A stretch of 25,931 bases of DNA from Reclinomonas americana ATCC 50394 (taxonomy: Eukaryota; Jakobida; Jakobea; Jakobida). The notes under the pieces were generated by a model. That model ran no database searches. It worked only from the letters and a program-made list of their open reading frames with translations, and was not told where the DNA came from. The stretch spans positions 1,805 through 27,735 of the forward strand of contig PS015663.1 of NCBI GenBank assembly GCA_048213135.1. Reading direction: 5' to 3'. Positions 1 through 23,746 of this stretch are shown here, one piece after another (the stretch's first letter is position 1; each line of letters opens with the position of its first letter). The translations under genes and the position numbers were made by a program.

Positions 1-99
1 CGTCGACGCGAGTCGCGCTTCCGGGAGGAGAAACAGCGGGTGATGGGCAGGGTCGACAGGCAGACACCTGTGACGAAGCTCTTCCGCAAGGAAAACTAA
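1..99 (+). CDS. possible C-terminal end of a gene entering from the left edge
   Basis: Frame 1 is open from the window edge to a TAA at 97-99 and encodes 32 residues, very rich in Arg, Lys and Glu, ending in KLFRKEN. I do not recognise a family. The support is positional: the stop lies 54 bp before the stop codon of the opposing CIP2A gene, so the two would be tail to tail, which fits the tight packing of the window. An open run of 32 codons happens by chance roughly one time in five, so this could be non-coding. No clear AATAAA signal follows it. Confidence 0.3.
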   Translation, partial: RRRESRFREEKQRVMGRVDRQTPVTKLFRKEN

Positions 100-153
100 C
101 AAGTGTACAACTCAATCAATTTCCTCAATGTTGTCGGTAGAGGTGCATTTTTC

Positions 154-3100
154 TCATCTTGGTGGCGCAGTGGGGGGCCCGAGGAACGAGATGAACGAGC
201 CGGAGAGCGAGGTATTGACGGAGCTGCTGGTCGACATGGGTGCGGCTGGTGGAGGTGGTGGAGGTGGTGGCGGCGGTGGTTGAGGTTGCGGGACCATGCG
301 CGCCGCGGCGTCATTGGTCAGCGAGTGAATCACGTTGGTGAGGTGGGCGTACTGGTCGAGCTGTGCCCGCAATCGCTGCGCTTCGCTCTCCCATCGACGG
401 GCCTCCGCCTCGGCCACCGCAGCGCGCCGCTCAGCTGACGCCTGTGAGCGCTCGACATTGAGCAACGCTCGCCGCTTCTCCTCCGCCAACGCCAACGATT
501 GATCTGCCGTCTGCAACAGCTCCTCGTGTTCCGCGCGCAGCCTGGCCAGTTCGCCACGCGTGACCTCCAGCTGTTGCATGGCGTCGGCTGACTGCCGCAC
601 CCGTTCTTCCAGCTCCGCTGTCACTGCTCCCATCGAGGCGTTGGATTCCTCGAGCTGGCGATGCGAACGCACCACCAGCAGCAGCTTGCGGTATGCCTCA
701 TCGATTCTGGCGCCTCGTGTCAGCAAACGGCGGGGGACAAAGGGGAAGGGGGGTGGGTGCGATACCTATTGCTCTTCTCCTTCACATCGGCCTCCAGCTG
801 CGTCACGCGACGACGCATTGCTTCGTCGACGGCCTGTTGTGAACGCTGCTGCTGACTCTTGTTCGACATGTCGCGGTACCGTGCGGCCAGTGCCTCGTGC
901 TCCTGCCGCGTGGCCTCCAGTTCGCGCGTGAGGCGTTCCACACGACCCGTCGATTCAACCAGTTGCTGCCGCAGGCTGTCGTTCTCGCTGCGCTGTGTCA
1001 GCGATTGCACACGGAGCTGCTCCACTTCGCCGGCGTGCATCGTCAAGTCTCCCATAAGCCGGCGCATTTCATCCTTTATGAGGAGAAGTTGGAAAGGGAG
1101 AAGGGGGAGGGAAGGGGAGAAGGGAGAAGGGGGAGAAGGGGAGGTACGAGTGCGTACCTCGAGCTGCGCCACACGCTCTGCTCCGGCGCGGAATGAGTCG
1201 AGAGAGTCGGTGTGTGATATCTGCAGCTCATCGGTGAATTGGAGAATGAGCGACGAGGGGAGGTGGTGGTGGTGGTGGCAGCGCAACTCTCGATGCCAGG
1301 TGACTGAGGTGTGAGTGCAGTGGTGGGTCGGCCGCGTTCGAGATGAATTCGTCAATGAGGCGAGCAAGCCTGTGGGTGGGGGTGAGGTAAAACGGGAAGA
1401 GGGGGGAGAGGGAGAGGGAGAGGGAGAGGGAGAGGGAGAGGGAGAGGGAGAGGGAGAGGGAGAGGGAGAGGAGAGGAGAGGAGAGGAGAGGAGAGGAGAG
1501 GAGAGGAGAGGAGAGAGAGGAGAGAGAGGAGANNNNNNNNNNNNNNNNNNNNNNNNNNNNNNNNNNNNNNNNNNNNNNNNNNNNNNNNNNNNNNNNNNNN
1601 NNNNNNNNNNNNNNNNNNNNNNNNNNNNNNNNNNNNNAGAGGAAGAGGAAGAGGAAGAGGAAGAGGAAGAGGAAGAGGAAGAGGAAGAAGAAGAGGACGA
1701 GGAAGAGACGAGATAGGTGCGCGGAAGAAGAAGAGAGGAAGGGGGAGAAGAGGAACAGAGGAAGAGAGGAAGAGGTAAGAGGGGAAGACGGAATAAGGAA
1801 GATGGATGAGTGAGAAGCAGGGATAAGAGGGGGAAGTGAGCAGGAAAGTCGCAAAGAGAACTGACAAACAGCGAGGATTGCATAGGTACGAAGACAACCT
1901 GGGGAATAAACATGGGGTAGCGAGAGTTGAAGAAGTACTAAGCAGGAGATTGCAGCAAAGATGACAAAAAAGATGCAGAACAAAGGGTACCTGAAAACAG
2001 ATGCACGAGGTAGAGCTCATAGAAGGCACCATCTCCCCACTTCGTTCAACTCACCACTGTTGCCTTCCAGCACCATGCAGAAACGATACAATCGACAAAG
2101 CATCGCGCACTGCATCCGCATCTGTGCTGCGTGCGAGGACCGCCACCACGCGACCTGTGAGCATTGAGAGGTGCAGCTCCACCAGGGTGACCAACTGTGC
2201 ACATCTTCAGTCCCTCCGCCGCACTCAATGTGAACGAGCGGAGTGACGCAACACTGCTGTTGGACGTGGGCGTCGAGTGCGACATGACGAGTGCCAGGAG
2301 CGACATGGCACACGATGTGACGTGCACCATGACGGGCGAGTCATCCGGAAGCTGCACGTGGTGCGCGACATTTCAGTCACCCACATCTCTGTCAGCACCA
2401 TTCCTTTCCCAACTGCCGCACCGACAAGGCACTCAATCCGTCCCAAAACGACGACACATGACGCGCCAGAGCCGGCGATCGGTCCTGCAGCAGTTTGCGC
2501 ACCGTGTTCTTGGCGTCGGGAAGTGCACTCAGCTCTGCAGGCGGCTTGTAAGATGACAGAGAAGACTTACTTATACTGTGAATACCCGTGGAGAAAACAA
2601 ACCACGCAGCACCGACGCCATCTCCTGCAGCGATTGCGCAACACCCGTTGTGGCTGGCAAATCTGGACACTCCTCCAACATCACCAACAGATCCTGGAAT
2701 TGACGGAGTGAGCTGCTGCATCGCTACCAGATGGATGACTACCGCAGCGTTTGCGCAACATTGATCATCACTGAACCAACAATGCCCCACACTTCGGCCG
2801 GGAACATGGACCCCGGTGCACGTCCCGGCTGTCGTATACGCTTATCCAGAGAGTGAGTACACCGAGTCGCTGAATACAGCTGGATTGTGCAGCATACCTC
2901 CAACACATGTCGCAACCACAACGACGCCGCTCGTCGCAGCAGGCCACGACTAAAACAATCTTCGCTAAACATATTCTCAAAACAATGCAGAAACAGTCCG
3001 CCATTCTGCGCAGCACACACATAATACAGAGAGAGAGAGTCGAAGAAGAAGAGGGCAATTAGGAGAGGACAAGGAGTACACACACACACACACATATACG

Positions 3101-4007
3101 CACACACACACGCAAACGCACATACACACACAAGAACACACACATACATACATACACACACATACATACATACACATATAAGCGTCATAGATTGATGACA
3201 ACATCAGCAGATAGACATTGCCTCACGCACCACACGTGACGCAGAGGCCAGTGCTGCTGATGAATCCACCGCGGCACTCTGCTGCAACACCGACAGCAGT
3301 CGCTCGCCAGTCGTTGGCGATTCAATGACACTCGAAAGCAGGCGAGCCAGCTGCACAGGCGTTAGCACGCTTGACGATCTGCAGAGCCGAAACGATTTGC
3401 GCGACCCACCTCCCTCCGATCCAAATCGCTGCGTGGACTCGAGACGGCACGCGCCATGTTGGCGAACGAGCGATCCACATGCGCCCACTGCACGAGGGCA
3501 TCACACGTGCGCGACGAGCGCACGAAATTACCCAGTACAATCGTACTCAATCGCAGATTCACATCCACAGTGAGCGGTGTCGCCTGCAGCTGTGACTGCT
3601 GCAACTGCTGCTGCTGTTGACTGCCCGACATGCGCATATGCTGTGATGATCCAGCCGACAGGAACTGCGTGCCACTGAAGGATATGGAGAGCGACGAAGA
3701 GGACGAGCCCGACTTGGAGAGGGGTAGTGGTGGAGCGCCGACCAGCGTGAAACACAATTCAAAAGTCTGCACCATGTTGGCTTCGTTGAAGAGCTGCACA
3801 CACACAAAGAGAGAGAGAGATAAAAGCCAAGGGGGTTAGTTTGCGCTTCACTGTCTGCCCTTGTCTGTCTGTGTGTGTGCGTGCGTGCGCGTGTGTGTGT
3901 GTGTGCATTTTTATGTGCAAGTATGCATGCATGCATATCTGTATATATGTATATGTGTATGTATGCGCGTGTGTGTGTGTGCGTGCGGGTGTCGTGCGTG
4001 TGTGTGT

Positions 4008-4056
<49 letters not shown>

Positions 4057-7000
4057 TGGGTGTGTGCGAGCGCGCCCTTTCATCCATCCCTCTTGGCGAG
4101 TGAATCACTCGAGCGCTGCCGGGTACACGCACCTTTTGCCCAACTGGATGCTCGAGAACGAGCGAGGTGATGACGGCAAGCGCAGCGACAATCATGTCCA
4201 CCGACGACGACGAGAGCTGATTGATGAGTGTGCGACAGGCGGCTTTCACCTCGGCCGACAATGCCGAGGCCATGGCCGCGTGCCGATGACGCTGCTGCTG
4301 CTGGAGATGCTGGTGTTGGTGATGATGATTATAATGAGCGGATGGCGACGCTGGGCTGCTGGAGGCGGCGGCGGGTGTCGAGAGGAGCTCCACGGTGACG
4401 GGATAGGTGTCGAGGAGGAGGGCCAGCAGTTGCACTTGTTGGAGGAGGGCTGGTTCGTCGGAGGTGGACATGCTGCGCAGAGGGAGGGGAAGAAGGGAAA
4501 GGGTTAGGAGAAGGAAAGAGGGAGAGGGAGAGGGAGGATTAGGGGATAGGAGAGTGAGAGGAAAGGGTGGGAGAGAAAGAGGGAGAGGGAGAGGGAGACA
4601 GGGAAGAGGGGAAAGAGGGGAAAGGAGGGGGGAGAGAGGGAGAGGGAGAGAGAGGGAGAGGGAGAGAGAGAGGAGAGGAAGAGGAGAGGAGAGGAGAAGG
4701 AGAAGGAGAAGGAGAAGGAGAGGAGAAGGAGAAGGAGAGGGAGGAGGGAGGAGGNNNNNNNNNNNNNNNNNNNNNNNNNNNNNNNNNNNNNNNNNNNNNN
4801 NNNNNNNNNNNNNNNNNNNNNNNNNNNNNNNNNNNNNNNNNNNNNNNNNNNNNNNNNNNNNNNNNNNNNNNNNNNNNNNNNNNNNNNNNNNNNNNNNNNN
4901 NNNNNNNNNNNNNNNNNNNNNNNNNNNNNNNNNNNNNNNNNNNNNNNNNNNNNNNNNNNNNNNNNNNNNNNNNNNNNNNNNNNNNNNNNNNNNNNNNNNN
5001 NNNNNNNNNNNNNNNNNNNNNNNNNNNNNNNNNNNNNNNNNNNNNNNNNNNNNNNNNNNNNNNNNNNNNNNNNNNNNNNNNNNNNNNNNNNNNNNNNNNN
5101 NNNNNNNNNNNNNNNNNNNNNNNNNNNNNNNNNNNNNNNNNNNNNNNNNNNNNNNNNNNNNNNNNNNNNNNNNNNNNNNNNNNNNNNNNNNNNNNNNNNN
5201 NNNNNNNNNNNNNNNNNNNNNNNNNNNNNNNNNNNNNNNNNNNNNNNNNNNNNNNNNNNNNNNNNNNNNNNNNNNNNNNNNNNNNNNNNNNNNNNNNNNN
5301 NNNNNNNNNNNNNNNNNNNNNNNNNNNNNNNNNNNNNNNNNNNNNNNNNNNNNNNNNNNNNNNNNNNNNNNNNNNNNNNNNNNNNNNNNNNNNNNNNNNN
5401 NNNNNNNNNNNNNNNNNNNNNNNNNNNNNNNNNNNNNNNNNNNNNNNNNNNNNNNNNNNNNNNNNNNNNNNNNNNNNNNNNNNNNNNNNNNNNNNNNNNN
5501 NNNNNNNNNNNNNNNNNNNNNNNNNNNNNNNNNNNNNNNNNNNNNNNNNNNNNNNNNNNNNNNNNNNNNNNNNNNNNNNNNNNNNNNNNNNNNNNNNNNN
5601 NNNNNNNNNNNNNNNNNNNNNNNNNNNNNNNNNNNNNNNNNNNNNNNNNNNNNNNNNNNNNNNNNNNNNNNNNNNNNNNNNNNNNNNNNNNNNNNNNNNN
5701 NNNNNNNNNNNNNNNNNNNNNNNNNNNNNNNNNNAGAGAGGGAGAGAGGGAGAGAGGGAGAGAGGGAGAGAGGGAGAGAGGGAGAGAGGGAGAGAGGGAG
5801 AGAGGGAGAGAGGGAGAGAGGGAAAGTGGGAGCAACAGATATTATAAAATGGGTAAAAGGAAGGATGGAAGCGAGAGTCCAGTGGTTACTTAACATGGTG
5901 GCCACCGTTCGGTGTGCAAACGAGCGCAGATGCTGCGGCTGCGGCAACCAGTTGTCTCGCAGTGTGGGCGTCGGTAGGGAACAGAGTAGCAGCTGCAGCC
6001 ACTCAGTGACCTGTGGTCGCATTTGCGCTGGGTGAGTGAGAAGAGGCCGAAGGTCGCAAAGATTGGATGACTAATTGCAACTTTGTGCGCGTGCGCTGGG
6101 TGACATGGCTGCAGCAGAAAAGCGAGAATCCGACCGACAATGTCGCTGTGCTGCAGTTCGATGGCCACAAAGTCGAAGAGGCCTGTGGGAGCAGAGAGGG
6201 GGAGGAAAAGGAGGAGGAATGAGAGGGAGAAGGATGGGAAAGGGGAGAAGAGTGAGAGGGAGAAGGAAGGAATTGGGGAGGGAAAATGAGAGGGAGAAAA
6301 AGGGGAGGAGGGAGGGATGAGAGGGAGAAGGAGGGGAAAGGGGAGAAGAGTGAGAGGGAGAAGGAAGGCATTGGGGAGGGAGAATGAGAGGGAGAAGAAA
6401 GCGGAGAAGGAAGAGGGAATGAGAGGGAGAAGGAAGGAACTGGGGAGAGAGATTGAGAGGAAGAAGAAAGGGGAGGAGGGATGAGAGGGAGAAGGANNNN
6501 NNNNNNNNNNNNNNNNNNNNNNNNNNNNNNNNNNNNNNNNNNNNNNNNNNNNNNNNNNNNNNNNNNNNNNNNNNNNNNNNNNNNNNNNNNNNNNNNNNNN
6601 NNNNNNNNNNNNNNNNNNNNNNNNNNNNNNNNNNNNNNNNNNNNNNNNNNNNNNNNNNNNNNNNNNNNNNNNNNNNNNNNNNNNNNNNNNNNNNNNNNNN
6701 NNNNNNNNNNNNNNNNNNNNNNNNNNNNNNNNNNNNNNNNNNNNNNNNNNNNNNNNNNNNNNNNNNNNNNNNNNNNNNNNNNNNNNNNNNNNNNNNNNNN
6801 NNNNNNNNNNNNNNNNNNNNNNNNNNNNNNNNNNNNNNNNNNNNNNNNNNNNNNNNNNNNNNNNNNNNNNNNNNNNNNNNNNNNNNNNNNNNNNNNNNNN
6901 NNNNNNNNNNNNNNNNNNNNNNNNNNNNNNNNNNNNNNNNNNNNNNNNNNNNNNNNNNNNNNNNNNNNNNNNNNNNNNNNNNNNNNNNNNNNNNNNNNNN

Positions 7001-8329
7001 NNNNNNNNNNNNNNNNNNNNNNNNNNNNNNNNNNNNNGAGAGAGAGAGAGAGAGAGAAAGAAAGAAAGAGAAAAAGAGAAAGAGAACTGGTTCAACAGAC
7101 GGAGCTCAGTGAGAAGATGGGAGGCAGGATCGACCACGTAGAGCCTTGTGGGATGGAAGATGCGGGCAGTTGAAGGGGGTGAAGAGACGCAAGGGAAGAG
7201 AAAGAGACAACTGCAGCAGAACAAGGCGAGAAGCACAAGACGAGCAAAGCAGAATAGAAAGTCTCTCCCTCCCTGTGCCTCCTCTCCCTCCCTCTCTCAC
7301 GCAACAGCACACTTCCACCGCATGCACCACTCGCGAGTTCTCAATGTCACGCTCCCACTGCGGAAACTCGGCATGCAACACCACGCTGGCAATGATTCGA
7401 GCCGCACGTACAAGTCGACCATCCTGTTGAGAGAAGGAGAGGGAAGGAGTGGAAAGAGGAGAAGGAGGAGAAGGAAGGGAAGGAGGAGAAGGGAGGAAAG
7501 GGAGAGAGTGAGTGGATGTGAGAGACGGGAGGCGAAGAACGAGAAGGGAGAGAGTGAGAGAACGAGAGGGAAGCAAAGGAAAGGATGGATGAGTGAAGGA
7601 GGAAGGAGAAGGGAGCGAAGGAGGAGAAGAGAGGGAAGGAGTCGAAAGGGAGGGAAGAATGAGAAGGGGGAGAGTGAGTGAATGAGTGAGGGAGGAAGGA
7701 GAAGAGAGAGAAGGAGGAGGAGAAGCGAGGGAACAAGGAGAAACGATGGAAGGAGTGGGAAGAGAGGGAAGGAGTGGGAAGGAGTGGGAAGGGAGGGAAG
7801 GAGTGGGAAGGAGTGAGAAGGGAGGGAAGGAGGAGAAGGGAGAGAGAGAGTGCGAGTGAGACGGGAGAGGGAGGAGGAGAAGGAGGAGACGGGAGAGAAG
7901 GAGGAGAAGGCAGAGAAGGCAGGGAAGGAGGAGAAGGGAGGGAAGGAGTGGGAAGGGAGGGAAGGGAGAGAGTGAGAGTGAGAGAAAGTGAGTGACTCAG
8001 TGTGTGAGTGCAGTCAGAGGGAGGAGGAGAAGGAGGAGAGTGGAGAGAGAGGAGAAAAGAAACTGAGTGATTGAGTGAGAGATTGAGAGCATGCATTGAC
8101 TGACAGAGTGAACACATGTTATCCTCACACGCGCGCGCAACATGCACAGTGCTGGAGGCGCGAAAGTCCATGGCCTTGAGCGCGCGCTGATGCAACAAGC
8201 ATGGAAACTCAATGAGTCACAGACAACAGACTGAGAGAGAAAAGAGAGGCATGCACTGACCACTAACTCAGCAAAAGCCGCAGCATCGAATTGACTAATG
8301 GAGCCCTCGAGAGCAAGAAGGCGATCCAT
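154..8329 (-). CDS. CIP2A: CIP2A homologue (PP2A-inhibitor scaffold), 18-exon model, 977 aa
   Basis: Exons on the minus strand: 8329-8261, 8186-8142, 7423-7306, 6182-6105, 6027-5949, 4472-4133, 3793-3410, 3350-3231, 3005-2898, 2840-2743, 2712-2586, 2544-2422, 2351-2253, 2194-2055, 1369-1288, 1220-1158, 1073-766, 706-154 (TGA 154-156). They sum to 978 codons; human CIP2A is 905 aa. Family evidence (alignment from memory): [17 protein letters not shown] across the exon 6/7 join matches the human armadillo segment containing VGEKLF and QTFQL; RTLINQL before it matches RTLITLL; the coiled-coil end [12 protein letters not shown] matches HMIAMIHSLSGG. Layout: helical armadillo-like repeats to about residue 640, coiled coil about 690-925, then a 51-residue tail with eleven consecutive prolines. 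His/Gln runs lie in exons 6 and 7. In animals CIP2A is a dimeric cytoplasmic scaffold that restrains PP2A and partners TOPBP1 in mitosis; those roles are inferred here. The exon 5 end and the exon 10/11 junction are uncertain. Confidence 0.85.
1385..1716. repeat. GGAGA/GAGGAA purine repeat with assembly gap, CIP2A intron
   Basis: This lies in the CIP2A intron 2054-1370, and reads as CU-rich in the transcript. GGGAGA units give way to GGAGA pentamers, then Ns at 1533-1637, then GAGGAA hexamers. The rest of the intron (1717-2054) is lower-grade purine-rich sequence with no gene. Confidence 0.9.
3078..3180. repeat. (CA)n / CATA microsatellite, CIP2A intron
   Basis: Alternating CA with interspersed ATAC and ATACAT units fills most of the 225-nt CIP2A intron 3230-3006. 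It is (TG)n in the transcript sense. No coding signal is present. Confidence 0.9.
3868..4066. repeat. (TG)n microsatellite with TGCG and TATG variants, CIP2A intron
   Basis: TG/TGCG repeats, a TATG-rich middle (about 3911-3964) and a pure (TG)n run of about 40 nt (4012-4052) occupy the CIP2A intron 4132-3794. Long alternating purine-pyrimidine tracts of this kind can adopt Z-DNA; that is general knowledge, not shown here. Confidence 0.9.
4477..5826. repeat. GGAGA/GAGAGG purine tract with 980-nt gap, CIP2A intron
   Basis: Almost pure purine on the plus strand, made of GGGAGA, GGAGAA and GAGAGG units, with Ns at 4755-5734 and a regular GAGAGGGA array after the gap. It forms most of the 1.5-kb CIP2A intron 5948-4473. 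The sequence from 5827 to about 5948 is unique; part of it may be coding if exon 5 ends further left than modelled. An exon hidden in the gap cannot be excluded. Confidence 0.9.
6190..7086. repeat. degenerate purine minisatellite with 541-nt gap, CIP2A intron
   Basis: Imperfect repeats of a purine unit containing GGAATTGGGGAGGG-like cores recur near 6267, 6365 and 6435, followed by Ns (6497-7037) and GA/GAAA repeats. The tract lies in the 1123-nt CIP2A intron 7305-6183. Bases 7087-7305 hold no exon that fits the gene model. Confidence 0.85.
7424..8141. repeat. purine-rich CIP2A intron, GGAAGGAGTGG-type minisatellite
   Basis: A 718-nt intron that is nearly all A and G on the plus strand, with recurring GGGAAGGAGTGGGAAG and GGAGAAGGGAGG units densest around 7740-7960. 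Long reading frames through it are compositional artefacts. Confidence 0.8.
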
Positions 8330-8485
8330 TGTTTGTGCGCTCTTTGATTGATATGAAAAAGTGATTGGTGTCCCACGCGCGCGTGAAGTTTGCCCACGCG
8401 ACAACTCGCACTTGTGTTCTTGTGATGCATGTGTGTGGCGAGCGTGCAAGTGTTACACTGTGGCAAGGTGCACGAGAAAAAACTT

Positions 8486-8513
8486 CTTCGCGCGACGTCG
8501 ATCGATTGCGAAG
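8486..8513. promoter_or_regulatory. inverted repeat CTTCGC...GCGAAG, promoter copy 1
   Basis: Six-base arms flank a CpG-rich centre containing CGACGTCG and ATCGAT. The same arrangement is kept in the second copy although the centre differs in length, so the element may be selected. The left arm reads TTCGCGCG, close to E2F-type sites. The function is inferred. Confidence 0.4.
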
Positions 8514-8644
8514 TCGTTTGTCTCCGCGGCCACTCTCTGCGACACAGTGCGTGTCTCCTGTTGTGCTGTTTGCCAATGAGACAACTCGCACGTGCGCGTG
8601 CTTGTGATGCGTGTGTGGTGAGCGCGCAGGGTGCAAGAGAAAAA

Positions 8645-8668
8645 ACTTCGCGCGATCGATTGCGAAGT
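8645..8668. promoter_or_regulatory. inverted repeat ACTTCGC...GCGAAGT, promoter copy 2
   Basis: Seven-base perfect arms (8645-8651 and 8662-8668) flank a 10-bp centre that includes ATCGAT. This is the better preserved of the two copies and is followed, as in copy 1, by CGTTTGT. It could be a dimeric transcription-factor site serving both genes. Confidence 0.4.
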
Positions 8669-9008
8669 CGTTTGTGTCTTCTCGAGCTCGCGCGTTTGTG
8701 CGCGTTGCTAATCTCTCTGCGACATAGGGCTGTGCCTCCTGCTGTGCTGCCCTCTATGTTACGCAACGAGAGGCGGCTTGCTTCCATGCGCATTCCGACA
8801 ACTTCGCTGGTTGGCGACGTCGCGACGGTTTCGCGCTCTTTTCTGTGGCCGATGCAGCACGCCTATGCGTACACGTGTCGTTCCACATGAACGCGCACCT
8901 CGCACGCGCAACAGGCGCCTTTTCTCGCTTCAAAACCCGGTTGTCCTGGTCCAAAAACTTTCACACTCTCACTCTTCCCTCGATCGCACGAGGGCTCTCT
9001 CCTCGCCC

Positions 9009-23515
<14,507 letters not shown>

Positions 23516-23746
23516 GCCACCATCGCAGCCAGCGGTGCATGCATGCGAAGCCACTCGGAGAAGAAAGCCGTCGCGCTTTCGAGGCCCCACCCGCGCCGAC
23601 TCTTGTCAGCAAGAGATGACCATCACTCAGAAGGGGAAGGGAATTAATAAGATCGACCGATCTGCATGCTTTATACGGTGGGCGGCGAGGAGAGAAACTT
23701 TGTAGAATAGGAGAAAGAGATAGAGAGGGAGGTATGCATTGAGAGC
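23516..23746. other. convergent intergenic spacer, HECT and PTDSS2 3' ends
   Basis: 231 bp separate the two opposing stop codons, so both 3' UTRs and poly(A) sites must fit here or overlap. I see no canonical AATAAA on either strand; TTAATAAG at about 23645 (plus) and GTATAAAG near 23675 (minus) are weak candidates. Confidence 0.5.

Larger units (their letters stand above)
8399..8758 (+). repeat. two direct copies of a ~180-bp unit in the divergent promoter
   Basis: Copy 1 starts near 8399 and copy 2 near 8579. Shared blocks in order: ACAACTCGCAC (8401, 8581), a TTGTGATGC/TGTGTGG block, GAGAAAAAACTTC, a TCGCGCG...ATCGATTGCGAAGTCGTTTGT block, CTCTCTGCGACA, and TGCCTCCTG/TGTCTCCTG followed by TTGTGCTG or CTGTGCTG. 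The copies differ by many substitutions and several indels, so this is not a recent duplication. Confidence 0.8.
8330..9008. promoter_or_regulatory. shared divergent promoter region between CIP2A and the HECT ligase
   Basis: The two predicted start codons point away from each other and are 679 bp apart, so both 5' UTRs and both core promoters must lie here unless upstream non-coding exons exist. The region is CpG-rich and lacks the GA/CT microsatellites that dominate the introns. No convincing TATA box was seen on either strand. Its main structure is the tandem duplication described separately. A weaker relative of the repeat core (ACTTCGC followed by GCGACGTCGCGAC and TTTCGCGC) occurs at about 8798-8838. 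Confidence 0.6.

Noticed and set aside
3078-4066. CA/TG arrays as a CRISPR or satellite system
   Set aside because: Simple dinucleotide repeats in introns with no spacer structure; the window is eukaryotic.
3911-6022. A 703-codon open frame on the minus strand
   Set aside because: It includes 980 Ns and Ser/Pro/Leu low complexity. Only the exon at 4472-4133 and the short one at 6027-5949 are real.
7095-7175. Possible extra CIP2A exon (peptide like [11 protein letters not shown])
   Set aside because: Joining the flanking exons directly (7306 to 6182) keeps phase and matches human spacing after DIENSR/DIETRD, so no exon is needed; its acceptor would also be a weak AAG.
8263-8793. A 176-codon minus-strand frame through the promoter region
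   Set aside because: It would extend CIP2A upstream across the tandem repeat, and the translation repeats with the DNA and shows no family similarity. The ATG at 8329 fits the human start better.
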